Under the pieces are notes generated by a model. It was not told where the DNA came from, searched no databases, and saw nothing but the letters and a program-made list of their open reading frames with translations. From the NCBI GenBank assembly GCA_902729315.2, contig LR746266.1, positions 811,001-875,000 on the forward strand: a stretch of DNA of 64,000 bases, read 5' to 3'. Within the stretch, counting starts at the first letter, position 1. Every line of letters begins with the position of its first letter. Made by a program: the position numbers and the translations under genes. This DNA is from Spirodela intermedia (taxonomy: Eukaryota > Streptophyta > Magnoliopsida > Alismatales > Araceae). Below, piece by piece: positions 12,877-24,220 of the stretch.

Positions 12877-13144
12877 CATCTACGCGAGAATCCCAGCCCC
12901 GGAGAGGCGCAGGGTTCCAGTGCAGGAATTCGCGACCTTCGAAGATCCGCCTCCTCCCCGTGGCGATCCATTGGACTATCACAGGGGGCCATAACCACTA
13001 TAAATTCAGTTATCAATCGGCCACGTAAGCCTGAAACCTCTACTGGCCGCGCCCGGCCAGACGTGGTGGGCCCCATGGAGGAAGGAAGACATTTATACAA
13101 GTTTATAAAAGGCTTATATTATACAGCTTTAAAAGTGCCAGTGA

Positions 13145-13210
13145 TGTTCGGGCCCGGCCCAGAGAAACCATGGGCCTGATATAAATGGGCCTATTGTGGG
13201 CCTTATGATG
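13145..13210. promoter_or_regulatory. Cluster of site II-like GGGCC elements
   Basis: Within about 65 bases there are one gggcccggccc and four tgggcct/tgggcctt copies. TGGGCY (site II) motifs bind TCP factors in plant promoters. The cluster sits immediately past the stop codon of the phospholipase C gene, an odd place for a promoter unless a separate minus-strand transcript starts here. TATA-like stretches lie at 13092-13128. Confidence 0.45.
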
Positions 13211-13213
13211 GGC

Positions 13214-13556
13214 CTATTCGAACTGGAGGCGGAGCAGCAGCTTAACGGACTTGAACTTGTTGCCTTTGCGGTCGAAGAGCGGGACGCATCGGAGGCCGGG
13301 TCGCAACTCGGAGACGGGCAGGCAGGTCTGGCCGCCGAAATCGTCCTTCTCCGACATGTCGTACTCATGCACCTCGAGTCGCAGAACGGCGAGTTCTGGA
13401 ATCGTCAGGGGGAATTCGAACTCCTCGTTCCACGCGGGCACCCAGCAGTCTTCTATCGTCTTCGTCTTCTTCATCACGCTGTCCGCCGGCGCCCCCGCGA
13501 TCCCCACCTGCAATTCGAGAAGCTACACCCATCAGAAGAGAGAGAAAGAGAGAGAA

Positions 13557-13593
<37 letters not shown>

Positions 13594-16500
13594 TTTCTGA
13601 CCCTGCAGTAGAAATCAGGGGGAGAGAAAGCGTCGAAATGGGTCTGCTTGAAGTCCAGACGCCAGCCATCTCCCATGTATACTTTCACCTGTTCGAGATT
13701 CAGGAGTGGAGATCAATGGCGCAGCATTTTTAGGGTTTTATGAACTATGTGTGGGTCAGCGAGGATCACCTTCAAGGTTCTCTTGACGGGTCGATTCGTC
13801 GAGGGGTCAAAGACCTCTTCGCCTTGATGGGTCATCAGAAAGTCGGGCTTTTTAATGAAGCCGCACCCTCCATTCCCCTTGTAGAACCCGTGCATCAGCC
13901 AGAGAGACCGACCGTATCCCTGCCAACGTGTCAAGAGAGACCATCATTTTAGAGCGAGAAAGTGAAGGATTAAAGGGTCGGAGGTTGAGGAAACTAGGAT
14001 AAAAAAAGAAATCTTTTTTAGGGTGAAAATAATGCGTTTCCCCCATTTGACTATCGGAATTCAGGAATATATTAATAATAATATAGAGATAGATAAAAAC
14101 CTGCATATTGAAGGCGACCATCTGAGCCCCATGCATCCACCCAATGAAAGGATTGTAGTTCGATGAGTTGAAACGAGTACCCTTCGGGTAAATCCTGAGA
14201 ATATTCTTCTGAGTGAATCTACCAAAAAAAGAAAAAAGAGGAGTGATCAGCAACCATGCCACAGAAATAGATTGAAGAATTCCATCCTTTCACATCCACA
14301 ATTTCTGAAAGAAAACATATATATAATAAATTAATATGAAAATCGCAGCGGTGGTTTCTCGTCTCACCTCACTACTTCTCTGCTGTGGGATACCGTAGCC
14401 TTCACCAGCTCTTGTTCGCTCAAGCTGAGGCGCCTGACCTTGTCAGGATCCACCCTTAGTGCATCTTTCAGGGTACCCTTGGGCTTCCCGGCAGCAATAG
14501 TAATCAGACGTTTGTACTCGGGTGAAGAATTCTGGCCCACTTTCTTATCGTCATCCTCGTCGCCGTCATTTTCATCTTCGCATTCTTCGTCGCCCTCGCC
14601 GTTCTTCACACAACAGAAAGAAAGTAAGGTGAGGAGATGTTACCAGAAGAAGAGTCGGCGACTGGGCCAAGGCACACCTTATCATCATACTCGAGCTCAG
14701 CTTTAATATCAGGAACCTCCCTTCCCCATGCCTCCTCGTCAGAGGGCGCCTTCCCTCTCTGAGACTCGCTTTCATCGTCTTTTGAGATCTTGGACTCCAG
14801 GTACTCTTTTGGTGGCTTGGTCGAAAGGATGATCCGCTTCTTCAAGGCTTCTGGCGATGGAAAGTTTTCTCGGCTTGCAGACTCGGGATAGTAGAGCATG
14901 TCGCCAAATGTTTCAGTGACCATCTGTAATTACCAGGAAAGGATGAATTCCCCGGATCACAAATATATAAATATATATATATATAAAAAGAAGAGAAAAT
15001 GTCGAAAAGTCAACAAAAACTCGCCTTGGCGACTTGGGCCTGGAGATCTGGGGTGAGATGATCCTCTAAGGTTATAATAACGGGGTACGGAGATGCAACA
15101 AACGCAAACTCTTTGATTGACTTCAGACATTTAATGAGTTCTACAGGGGCAGTCAACGTCCTACAAAGATGAAGGAAATGTTTGAGTCGCCACAGTTCCC
15201 AAGAGCATAACCAGAATATATTGACCAACAGCAGGCTAAAAGGATCTCATATAGTGGAAAAGGTTACACAAGCTTTACATTGTCAGCGAAGAATATAACT
15301 ACTAAGGCTTCTAAGAAAATTTATCTCCACTTCGTTTCCTGAAAGGCAGCAGGCGTCACAAACAAAGGGAGATAAGATTGGAATTCATAAGATTATCGAT
15401 ACGCCACACCAGCCCACCAGCTAGCCCCAGACCATCTGATGCTTTACCACTCAGAGCCTGGTTGCCATAAGGGAGCTCGTGGCGGTGAGTTCGTCCATGT
15501 CAAGGGTGTCACACCAGCACTGAAAACAATGACACCCAGAGCCTTCCCCAATCCACTATCCAACCGCGTGGCTGGACAGACCAGATCAGATCTAGGCTTC
15601 CGAAAACCTTCAGGACCCAGGCTAAAGTTTACTTTCTATGTTTTGCTATATGCCTTGGCTGTCAAGCGGTGCTTTGGACTCTCGAGATAGACTAAGAGGT
15701 TTGGCCCATTGACGCCAAGTTCCACATGCGCCATAATTCTAAGGGTTGGCATGCCTGACTAGGGTTTGCTCTTGTACTGACTGAAAGATACAGAGGATAG
15801 TGAATCGATATGACTTATACAAAAAAATTTCATAAGTACACCTTGTGTACCTATCAATTGCGAAGAACATGATACCATGAAAAAGGGCTTCATCAAAGTT
15901 CATCTATTTTGTCATGAATTGCTCTCGCCGATTGTCAGAGCACTCATGCGGCAACAATCAATGGAAGAATGTTCAAATTCGATGGATATTGATAAGACGT
16001 ACCTTCCATGAAGAACATCGACATTGTCTTTCTTAGAATTGGGCCATATATCAAGCTCAATTACTCTGACACCCCTTTGAAGGGCTTTTATGATCGGGAC
16101 ATCACTGCAGTCACTACTGAGCTGGTTACCAGTTAAGTAGGAATTGTGACCTGTGTATATGTAGTAGTGCGACAATGGAGCAGTCATGTCGTGATGCACC
16201 TGCGACCCAAAACATGAAGACATTAGGCCGATGCCCGATTCGATCTGAAATTTTCACTATCTCTAAGAGCAAACTGAAGGCACCAAGACGTATAGATAGC
16301 AGCCAATTTACGAGTTATCATCTGCAAAAGCATCCAACTAGTGGTGTGCTACGAAATGAAAATGGTCTCAGTCAAAAATGGGGCACGCAAAGTGCATGAT
16401 AGTTCACTGAATGCTCATTAGTCAGTTTGGCGGATGCTATTGCGCTCTGAATTCTGCAAACGAAAACGTTGCTCAGAGTGAAAGAAAATTTACCCCGTCG

Positions 16501-17801
16501 GAAATTATGCTTATTGAACCATACTAACCACTTTTCCAAGTTAAAACGCAAAAGCTCACTGAAAGTGAAATAAAATATATCTTCGGAAATTTATTATATT
16601 CATGCGATGACAACCAATTATATTAATTTGATACCAGCCTGTAAGTAATCAACCCAGGGACAACACGACGGATACTGTTGCCTCCTGAATTCTGCAACCA
16701 ATAATTTTTAAATCCATGAAGAGCTACATGCCGCTGCACATCATGATGAGCATCTGAAATTATTCTTGGGCCGAGAGCTTACTAAAATAAAATACATGCG
16801 GCATGTTTGACTTTCTTATGTTGACGAATAAATTGGTCACAAGCTTCAGATCACAAAAGTATACCACGAGTTTGACCCCGCCTTCATTTGGCCCTTCGGC
16901 TTTTCTGCAAATGCATATTATAATTTGGATGGGATGTGTGCTCACAAGATGATGCGCATGGTGTGATGAAATATACTGGACCATCTCCGGTTATTGGAAG
17001 GCCAAACCAAACCTTTCAAGGAGTGTCGGACCATCTCTACAAGCACAGAAACTTCACCCTGATGACTCTGTACGCTAACAGCTACATCAACTCTGAGCAT
17101 CGTGACCCTACATTACTAGGAGCTGGATATGATCCTAATGATTTGGAATGCATGCTGGCAAATGTCAGAGGTTCGTACCGGGAAAGGAGACTAAATTTTT
17201 TGGCAGCAAGTATAAGGATCGGGAGTAAATAGAGGCGATCGATTAAAGTAAGTGATCAAGGGGTGCTGATCTCTTGATTCCGATCAAGGAGTACCGGAGT
17301 GCTTGGAATCAATCAAGCTTCATGTATTCTATGTTAGGATCCGCTCATTTCTGCGTATTACTCCACATTTCTCGGACTGATCTTCAGCTTGCTTCCAGCG
17401 GAAACCGTTAGCGACGATCCAGTTTCGTTGCACAGGGAGGACCAAAATTGAACGAGATGAGGCTGAGATGTGAGATCAATCACCTGGGGATGAATGGGGG
17501 AGTTGAGTTCCTCGGACAAGAGGAAAAAGTGAAAGTCCTCGAGGGAGAGGAGCCTGGACGGCTTGCCGATGTGGTGGCGCGGTCTTCGATGCCGAACCTG
17601 GTCCGCGATCCCCACGGCGTCGGCCACGGTGGCCCCAGCATCCTTCTGGACTTCGACGAGGAAGCGGCGGAGCTGCTCGGGGTTCATTTGGGTGCCGCCC
17701 TCGGCGTAGGTCGCGAAGACGTCCTTCACGTCTGGGGGAAGCTCACACTCCGCCGCGTGGAACTTGCGGGTAAAGCAGAGGCACATCTTGTAGCTCCCCA
17801 T
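13214..17801 (-). CDS. Phosphoinositide-specific phospholipase C, complete, 9 exons
   Basis: Exons: 17801-17484, 16199-16003, 15160-15025, 14923-14678, 14603-14368, 14218-14101, 13919-13770, 13688-13602 and 13507-13214. The product is about 593 residues, normal for plant PI-PLC, which cleaves phosphatidylinositol bisphosphate at the plasma membrane into inositol trisphosphate and diacylglycerol. Domains in order are an N-terminal EF-hand-like region (to about 105); X box from [22 protein letters not shown], with the catalytic-site histidine in GHNSYLTG and ELDIW; an acidic linker ([13 protein letters not shown]); Y box ([19 protein letters not shown]); and a C-terminal C2 domain (VKVYMGDGW to LLLRLQFE). 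The start [14 protein letters not shown] is the family's usual N-terminus; an upstream in-frame ATG at 17837 is less likely. Intron 3 begins with GC (AAG/gcgagt), and no GT donor fits. Intron 1 is 1.28 kb. Confidence 0.93.
13541..13589. repeat. GA microsatellite in last intron of phospholipase C
   Basis: An imperfect then pure (GA)n run on the + strand inside the 94-base last intron. On the transcribed strand it is a CT tract and could serve as the pyrimidine tract near the 3' splice site, whose acceptor precedes 13507. Confidence 0.85.
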
Positions 17802-18997
17802 CCTCGCCGCTTTCCGCTCTTCACTCCCAATTCTCAATCAGAGCCCCCGATCTCGCAGCACCAAGCGTTTGAGATCCGGCTGACGAAGCGGGAGAAGACC
17901 CCTCCACTGGAACCAGAGCTTGCTGTATACTTCCCCGGGGGATTGCAGAAGGCCGATGTCGCAGTGGATCAGATCGGAGGTCATCTTCGATTTATTCGTA
18001 TCCCCATCTTCGTTGTCGGTAGGGATCACCCACTCGAGTTTCTGAGCTTCTCCCTCCCTCGGACAAGGCAAGAAATGACGCGTGCCAATGGGCCCCACCA
18101 GCCGTGAGAATCGCGGCGCATCCGCGGCCCCAACGTGACGACTTTGTCGCTCGACAAAATGCCACAATGAAGTTAAGAACTGACCAACTTTGACCTTGTT
18201 ATGGAGGAAAATTGTATGAGTATCCCCATTCCACGTGACTCCGTCGGTCGGCGTATCTGTGAAGATGATTTATACGGTGAAATGGTATTTTTGAGATTTT
18301 TAAGAAGGTCTTAAGGAAAGTCACACTTTTATTAATATCTAATACTTATTTTAATATTTGTATGTGGCGGGCCCCACCTGACTACAAAACTCCAAGAAAA
18401 GCCATCTAGGCAGTGGACAGCCCACATGTCGGTTGGGGGGACCAACCATGTGCTGGCGTTTATTCAGTGCTTATCACTTGATTCGTACGTATCGCAAGAC
18501 ACCTCTTCCTACACCCAAAGTCAACGCGCGTGGTCATGGTGTGACAACGACTTTCGATTTAGTCAGTGAGAAAGGTTGAAATAAATGGCCACTTATTGCA
18601 CTTTTTATGTTAAGGTAAATATTAAATTAAAATTAATGAAAAAATATAGTTAAAATTATAAAAGTTTACGATGGGTGACGCTGGGGACAGTTGACTCGTG
18701 TGCTTCAATTTTCTAAACAGACCCATTAAAGGGCGGAGCCCAATTTAACACACAAGCCAGATTAACCCGGGCTGGGTCCTCTAAATGGGCCTCTTCACGC
18801 GAGAAAAAACTCGCAAAGCGACCCATTAATTAGTTGGGGCTTCCAGTCGGTGATTAAACCAGAAGGTCAACCGAATCTTTTCCAGCGACCAGAACACGCC
18901 GAGAAGCTCGGGTTGGGATCCGAAAATGGACCGGAAAGAAGATGTTGCTCCGAAAACAAGAAGGCTATCGTCTCCCCACATGCCTCAGAGCTCAGCA

Positions 18998-19035
<38 letters not shown>

Positions 19036-19037
19036 AA
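17802..19037. other. Spacer upstream of phospholipase C and downstream of the small membrane protein gene
   Basis: The first 350 bases are GC-rich and probably hold the phospholipase C 5' leader and promoter. The middle is AT-rich. Around 18735-18835 are several GGGCC/GCCCA elements (agcccaattt, cccgggctgggtcc, aaatgggcctc), followed by the CT microsatellite at 19001-19030. Open frames here (for example 17448-18107 on +) are shadows of GC-rich sequence. Confidence 0.5.
19001..19030. repeat. CT microsatellite, (CT)15
   Basis: A pure dinucleotide run just past the stop codon of the small membrane protein gene, so probably GA-rich within its 3' UTR. Confidence 0.9.
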
Positions 19038-19481
19038 CTAAACAATCGGGGAAGCTTCAGCGACATGGTCTTCTCTCGAAAGAATACGAACGACTTCGGC
19101 CAGGTACTCGTAGGTGGGGGCTCTGATGGCGTCCCAGTCGACGCGGTCCGCCGCCGGGCGGGGACGGTATCCGGCATCGAGCGCCGCCTTCGCCGCGGCA
19201 GCGGGCGGGCATGGACGGCGGCGGCAACGGAGGGCGATGAGGAAGACCAGGAGCAGCAGGTCAACGACGTAGGGCAGCCCCATCACCGCGAGCCCCGCCC
19301 AGCGGACGGCCTTGTAGAGGAACACGGCGGAGCCGCCGTGAACCTGGTGGCGCACCAGCGCGACGTGGGCCGTGGCGGCGCAGGCGAACCCGAGGCCCGT
19401 CAGCAGCAGCGTGAAGCCCGCCATGAGTGCCGCCAGCGTGCACCCCACGTGAGCCTCTTCCCGGCGGCGGCATTCCTCCAT
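19038..19481 (-). CDS. Small plant membrane protein of unknown function, 147 aa
   Basis: A single-exon frame with ATG at 19481. I do not recognise a named family. The protein starts MEECRRREEAHVGCTL, then has a long hydrophobic Ala/Leu/Gly segment (about 12-42) and a second one (about 60-84, AVRWAGLAVMGLPYVVDLLLL). A basic RCRRRP stop-transfer-like stretch and a soluble tail follow (WDAIRAPTYEYLAEVVRIL). The predicted topology is two membrane spans with both ends on the same side. The frame stays open upstream of this ATG, but the added residues (poly-Phe, low complexity) look like translated 5' UTR, so the shorter start is preferred. The gene is divergent from the PMEI-like gene, with 359 bp between the two start codons. 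Confidence 0.7.
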   Translation of the reverse strand: MEECRRREEAHVGCTLAALMAGFTLLLTGLGFACAATAHVALVRHQVHGGSAVFLYKAVRWAGLAVMGLPYVVDLLLLVFLIALRCRRRPCPPAAAAKAALDAGYRPRPAADRVDWDAIRAPTYEYLAEVVRILSREDHVAEASPIV

Positions 19482-19840
19482 GTCTCCTCCTCCGGCGACC
19501 TTGGGTATCTCTTTCTCTCTCTGCGAGGGAGGGAAGAAGAGGAAGAAGAAGAAGAAGACGAAGGGAGGGACTTCTGTCGCGTCAGTTACGCGGGGCGGCG
19601 TTAGGGAGAGAGAACTAGAGGAGCAAGAAGCCGGCTTATCGGGCCGAGAGTTTTCATGCGGCCCATTTGATATCTTCATACTCTTGAGAGCGAGTCAACT
19701 GGGGTGTTCGACGCGTAACTGCCGGAGCACGTCCAATGGACGACACCGGTCAACGCCGAGATAACCGTTGTGGCGTGGGGGGGCCACTATATTGTCTGTC
19801 TTCGCTCCATCTTCCTCTCTTGCATCACCACCCTTAGGAC
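19482..19840. promoter_or_regulatory. Short shared upstream region of a divergent gene pair
   Basis: Only 359 bp separate the minus-strand start at 19481 and the plus-strand start at 19841, so regulation must come largely from this segment. It holds a GA-rich tract (about 19520-19563), an agttaCGCGgggcgg GC-rich core, and a TATA-like cactatattg at about 19786-19795, some 50 bases before the PMEI-like ATG. Confidence 0.5.
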
Positions 19841-20398
19841 ATGGCTTCATCCAGGCAGCCGACAGCCGTCTTCCTCCTCGTCCACCTCCTTCTCTTCCTC
19901 CACGTCGAGACGGCAGCGCCGCCGCCGGCCGCCGTTGTGAGGACGCTCTGTAAAGCCACACTCTACCGGGGGCTCTGCAACCGGCGCATGTCGAAGCTTC
20001 CCCCGTCGGTGACTCGAAGCCCCACCAAACTCGCCGGCGCCGCGGTGGGCCTCGCTCTGGGATCGGCCGAGTCCGCTTCCGCTCACCTGAAGAGTCTCTC
20101 CGCCGCCGTAGGGAAGAAGAGCGGGCGGCTACAGGACTGCGTGGAGAACATGCGGGACTGCGCGGACCGGCTGCGGGAATCGGTCCGGGAGCTGGCCCAA
20201 CTCGGTCGACCCGGCAGCCCCGGGTTCGTGTTCCGAGTGGACAACGTCCAGACTTGGGTCAGCGCGGCGCTAACCGACGCGGACACTTGCCTGGGGGAGC
20301 TGCCGCCGGCGCCGGCGGCAGCGGAGAAAGTCAGCCACGCCATGCAGATGACGAGCAACGCGCTGGTCTTCGTCAACAGCCTCGCAGCCAAGAACTGA
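19841..20398 (+). CDS. Pectin methylesterase/invertase inhibitor-like secreted protein, 185 aa
   Basis: Intronless. A signal peptide is evident (residues 1 to about 25, FLLVHLLLFLHVETA). The PMEI four-helix fold pattern follows: a first Cys pair at 37 and 46 (LCKATLYRGLC), the helix 2-3 region with LQDCVENMRDCADRL (Cys 100 and 107), and a late Cys at 150 in ALTDADTC. Spacing and length (about 160 mature residues) fit the family. Members inhibit apoplastic pectin methylesterase or vacuolar/cell-wall invertase; which target applies cannot be read from sequence. The ATG is the only sensible start because it opens the signal peptide. Confidence 0.88.
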   Translation: MASSRQPTAVFLLVHLLLFLHVETAAPPPAAVVRTLCKATLYRGLCNRRMSKLPPSVTRSPTKLAGAAVGLALGSAESASAHLKSLSAAVGKKSGRLQDCVENMRDCADRLRESVRELAQLGRPGSPGFVFRVDNVQTWVSAALTDADTCLGELPPAPAAAEKVSHAMQMTSNALVFVNSLAAKN

Positions 20399-23389
20399 GC
20401 GGGTACGTGTACAACGTAGAGGAGGTCGGTCATATGACGTGTTCTCCAACGGCTTCTTAAAGATCACCGGCCCATTCGTCTACTGGACCTATGAGTCATA
20501 TGTACGACTCATTAAGCCCATTAAAAGTCACCAATGGTCCTTTCTTTCATTCCGTCTTGATTTTTTGCTACTTTAGTCCTTACCGTCGCCGCCTAATCAA
20601 TCAAATTTTAAAAAATCTACCCACCAAGTCATGGATATTTTTCCGAATTACTCCTTTTAAAAATATCCAACTCGCCGGAATGTCCCCGGGATCGTCAATA
20701 GTCTGCTCGAGTCCCCCCCCCCCCGTAAAACCATCTCCCTATCGAGGGCGGAAAATATAATAAACCCAAGACTTATCGAAAACTTGGTCGGAGTAACGAC
20801 CTCGGGCCGTTCACGGCCACGTACTCCAGCGGTGCGCGAATTTGACTAAATTGTACCTTTTCTTTCTTGAATTAGACAATTAGACAAATCCGGGAGTTTT
20901 AGTATGCCTCGCGTCGTACCCCAGGTCACCCTCCGACAGCCATAAAAGACCCAAAAGGTCCTTTCCGTCGTTGAGCGCCACGTCTGAAGACATTTTTAAA
21001 CCGGCGGTTTAATGTACCGGAAATTTTTTAAAAATAGACGATTGTCTCAACGGTTGCTGACAAATGTTAATAAATAAATAAATAGTCAGAGTTATCACCT
21101 TGTTCCTGAAGGTGTCCAATGGGAAAGAAGGATGGTGATGACGACACGGGGGCGGTGAGGAGACGTCAGCCGTCCGTCGTGTATACTGTTCGTGACGACA
21201 GAGATTAATATTTATTTTGAATATCGTTGTCCCCATTCTCTGCTCCTAGCTGTAAATAACGAAAGAAATATTTAATAATCAGATAATTAAACCGTGCCGT
21301 GACTTTACTTTACGAATATTTATTAAACTACTAAGTAAAAGTTGTTATTAAAATTAGTATGGCTTTAAAAAAAATGGGAGTTTCTGCCGGCCGTCCATAA
21401 CGGCCACGTGGATTCGATGTATCGAGAAGAACGTCCTTTTGGTTGTCCACGTCACTCTTTCCTCGAAAAGTGTCTTTGCGTCGTTTAGCTTGTCAGAAGC
21501 TGCCACGATAGAATTTTCGCATTAATATTACATATTAACATTTAAAGGCAATTTTATTATTTTTAAAACTGGGCGACGGGATTAGCCGGAGGTTGGAGCT
21601 CGTGAGGAGCCGGTGGGGAGCCTCTTTCAGAAAGCCATGATATTGGCTCTGCTGCCGGACACGTGGCGGAGAGAGAGAGAGAAAAAGGACGGTTCTGATT
21701 AGTCTGCGGGGTCCAAAAGTCACGTCTGCTCTACTTTAGGACTCGCAATGATGCTCCCACGTGTCCAATTCTCCCACCGAGAGCCGGGGGTCAATTAAAG
21801 TGGTCCCATGGTGCAATGCAACGAGTGCCGTGTTTGCGGGAAAAAGGCATCCGAAAGGAACCGTCGGCAACACGGAAATGGAGGGGCGCCGTCGGAACAG
21901 AAAGCTCCGCCTATCTGATGGGAGAGGCGACCGGATCGGCCCTACGAATTGCCGGAGAGGGGAAGCTCCGCCGTAAATGGAGCGGAGGACAGAGAGTGAG
22001 AGGCCGGCGAAGAAGGACCGGTGAGGATCTGCCTCTGTCTCTGTTATCCCCTTCCTATCCCTTTCTATCTTTTCCCGTGAATGATTTCTTCTGTATGGGC
22101 CAGCAATGGCAATGTCCTAGGGATAATCCGGAAAGTTGCGGGAAGAAATATCTTTTCCAGCGGGAGGAGAGCGGCGCCGCCACCCGTGCCGGATAGTCTC
22201 TGCAAATGCGACGAAAGGTCTCCGCCGCCGGCCCTTTCCAAAAGAAGGAAGAAAGGGAAAGGAGGGACGTTATTCGGGAGATGAAGTCGGCCCCACCTCG
22301 AGCGTCAGACCTCGTTGAATTCCACTTGAATTAGACCTAGGCTGATATTCTACAGATCTAACCGTGCAATAATCCAGCGTGATTAGGTCGTTGGTGCTAC
22401 GCTTTGAATCGTAATCAATGGCGGGGTTTCCGATTCGATCCATTTATATTTTTTCAGTACTTTTTATTTATTTATTTTAAATACTCAGCCGCAATCGACG
22501 ACGTCCAGCCCAAGATTCTGCCGTCGTGAAGATCCTGTTCCCATTCATGCCCACTATTCTGGTTAGCCTGGATAATCTACTCGCGTATTTTCTTTTTCAT
22601 TGTTTTAAGCCAAGATTACCGTCAAGGGAGATGCAACGTGATTACGTTTTTAATACCGGCGGGAGATGGCTTCATCCCGTTGCCGTCGCCGGGCCCACAC
22701 CCTCTTCCGTCGGGATAACTATCAGCCCCTCCCTTTGGTTCCTAAACCAGGTCGTCATTTAGACATCTCATTGACTTTTAGCTCCCTCCACGGCGGGCAT
22801 CCCGGCAGTCAAACCCGGTTTTCACGGGACTCCAACCGTCAGTAAGAAAAGCCCGTGTGCTCAGGCTGGAATTTGACTCTGATCATCGTTGTGTTATATA
22901 TTTCGCTGCTTGCCCATTTCTTCTCCGTGCAGTGAGGATGATGGGTACGTTATTTTCCGTGGAAAGAGCGAGTGGGTGGCAGAGCTTTTGGGCCTCCCTG
23001 CCGTCTCCATCGCCGGGCCCGGCGGTGCTTGGCCATCACCGGAAAGGAAGTTCTCCCGTTGTCGGCAATAATGAAGGTGAGCTGTTGGGGACGCCGATAA
23101 TGGGCCACTGCTAGCCATGGCCGCCGCTTGTCCTCCATTTCCATGGTAATGGACGGTGGGGTCTTATTCTCTCCGATCACATCAAATCTTTTAGAATTGA
23201 AAGGTCCGAGAGAGGAGATAATCGAGAACATATCATGCGCCACTGATTTCTGATTCCACCTGTCTTCTATACTAAACGCAGGCTTCCTCACAATCCTCCA
23301 CGCGTACACCTCAAGAGGTCGGCTCCTCTCTTCCCATCCCCACGTCAGAGGTTTGTCCATCCTGCGGGCGAGGGGGGAGGGTTTGCAGC

Positions 23390-23410
23390 GTTGACCCAGG
23401 CTTGGTCAAC
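23390..23410. promoter_or_regulatory. Inverted W-box pair (GTTGACC...GGTCAAC)
   Basis: Two exact inverted copies of the WRKY-binding core TTGACC, separated by seven bases, lie about 1 kb upstream of the SMXL start codon. Palindromic W-box pairs are plausible WRKY dimer sites; function here is inferred only from the motif. Confidence 0.45.
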
Positions 23411-24175
23411 GATGGAGGAACGCCGCCGCCCACCCGACCCTTATCCCTTCTCCCCCGCTCACCTTTTTGAAGACGCAGAAATGCGGGGTTTTAAGAACCA
23501 AAACGCAGAATGTTTTCCTTTTTTAAGCTGTGTCCTCGGTAAATTTGTCGAATGATTGAAACATGCTTCATCTTTTTTATCTTGTCGTTTTGCCCTGCCG
23601 TAGGCGAGGAATGGGGTGGAGAAAAATACTAAGGGTTTTTAGATATATATTTTTACGGGGTTTTAAATGAAAATATCCCATGAATGGTTTAATCCTCCTC
23701 GTTTCTTATTTATGCGTCCCCTGGTTGTCCTTGGATCTGTTGCCGTCGTCGTCCTCCATTCTTCCTGCTGTAGCGGCCGTTCGTCGTTCATCCTCGGTTG
23801 AGTCGGCATCTCCGCCGTCGCCGCCGCCGTCGCCTCCGGGAACGATCGATCCTCTCAGAGAGGGAGGGAGAGGGAGGGGGCGATGGCGATGCGAGAATTT
23901 GTGCTCCCACAAATGGTGCTCGTGTTCCGGCGGGCCCCGGAGGCCCCACGGCCGCAGAAAGCAGCTCTCCCGGTGTCCATTTCTCCTCAGATCGAAATGT
24001 CAATAAATAACCAAAAGACGGGAGTGATGGGTGCTTCTCCAGTCGCGGCCGCCACCAGCAGCGGCAGCAGGTCCTTCCGCTGCTCCTCCTGTTCCCTCGT
24101 CTTCTCTTCTTCGTCTCTCCCTTCCAGAAATTGATATCCCCGCCGGGGCTACCGCGGTGACAGGAGGGAAGGAAT

Positions 24176-24220
24176 CCTTCCTCCTTCCTCCTTCCTCCTT
24201 CCTCCTTCCTCCTTCCTCCT
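24176..24220. repeat. Heptanucleotide repeat (CTTCCTC)n
   Basis: About six head-to-tail copies of a 7-base C/T unit in the SMXL leader. The 7-base period would shift the reading frame with each change in copy number, which argues that this part is untranslated. Confidence 0.85.

Larger units (their letters stand above)
10916..13213. other. Spacer between PWR-like 5' end and phospholipase C 3' end
   Basis: The part next to PWR (10916 to about 11300) is likely its 5' leader and promoter; it includes a C/T-rich tract on the + strand at about 11183-11286. Further right are a perfect hairpin (11860-11892), a short minus-strand ORF (12348-12539), a telo-box-like motif (12869-12876) and a dense cluster of GGGCC elements (about 13145-13210), each listed separately. 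No established protein family was recognised. Confidence 0.5.

Noticed and set aside
17448..18107. 219-codon frame on + opposite the first PLC exon and its upstream region
   Set aside because: It overlaps the conserved N-terminus of phospholipase C on the other strand and has no family features.
22950..23360. 136-codon minus-strand frame in the SMXL upstream region
   Set aside because: No domain, mixed composition and no supporting splice or promoter context.
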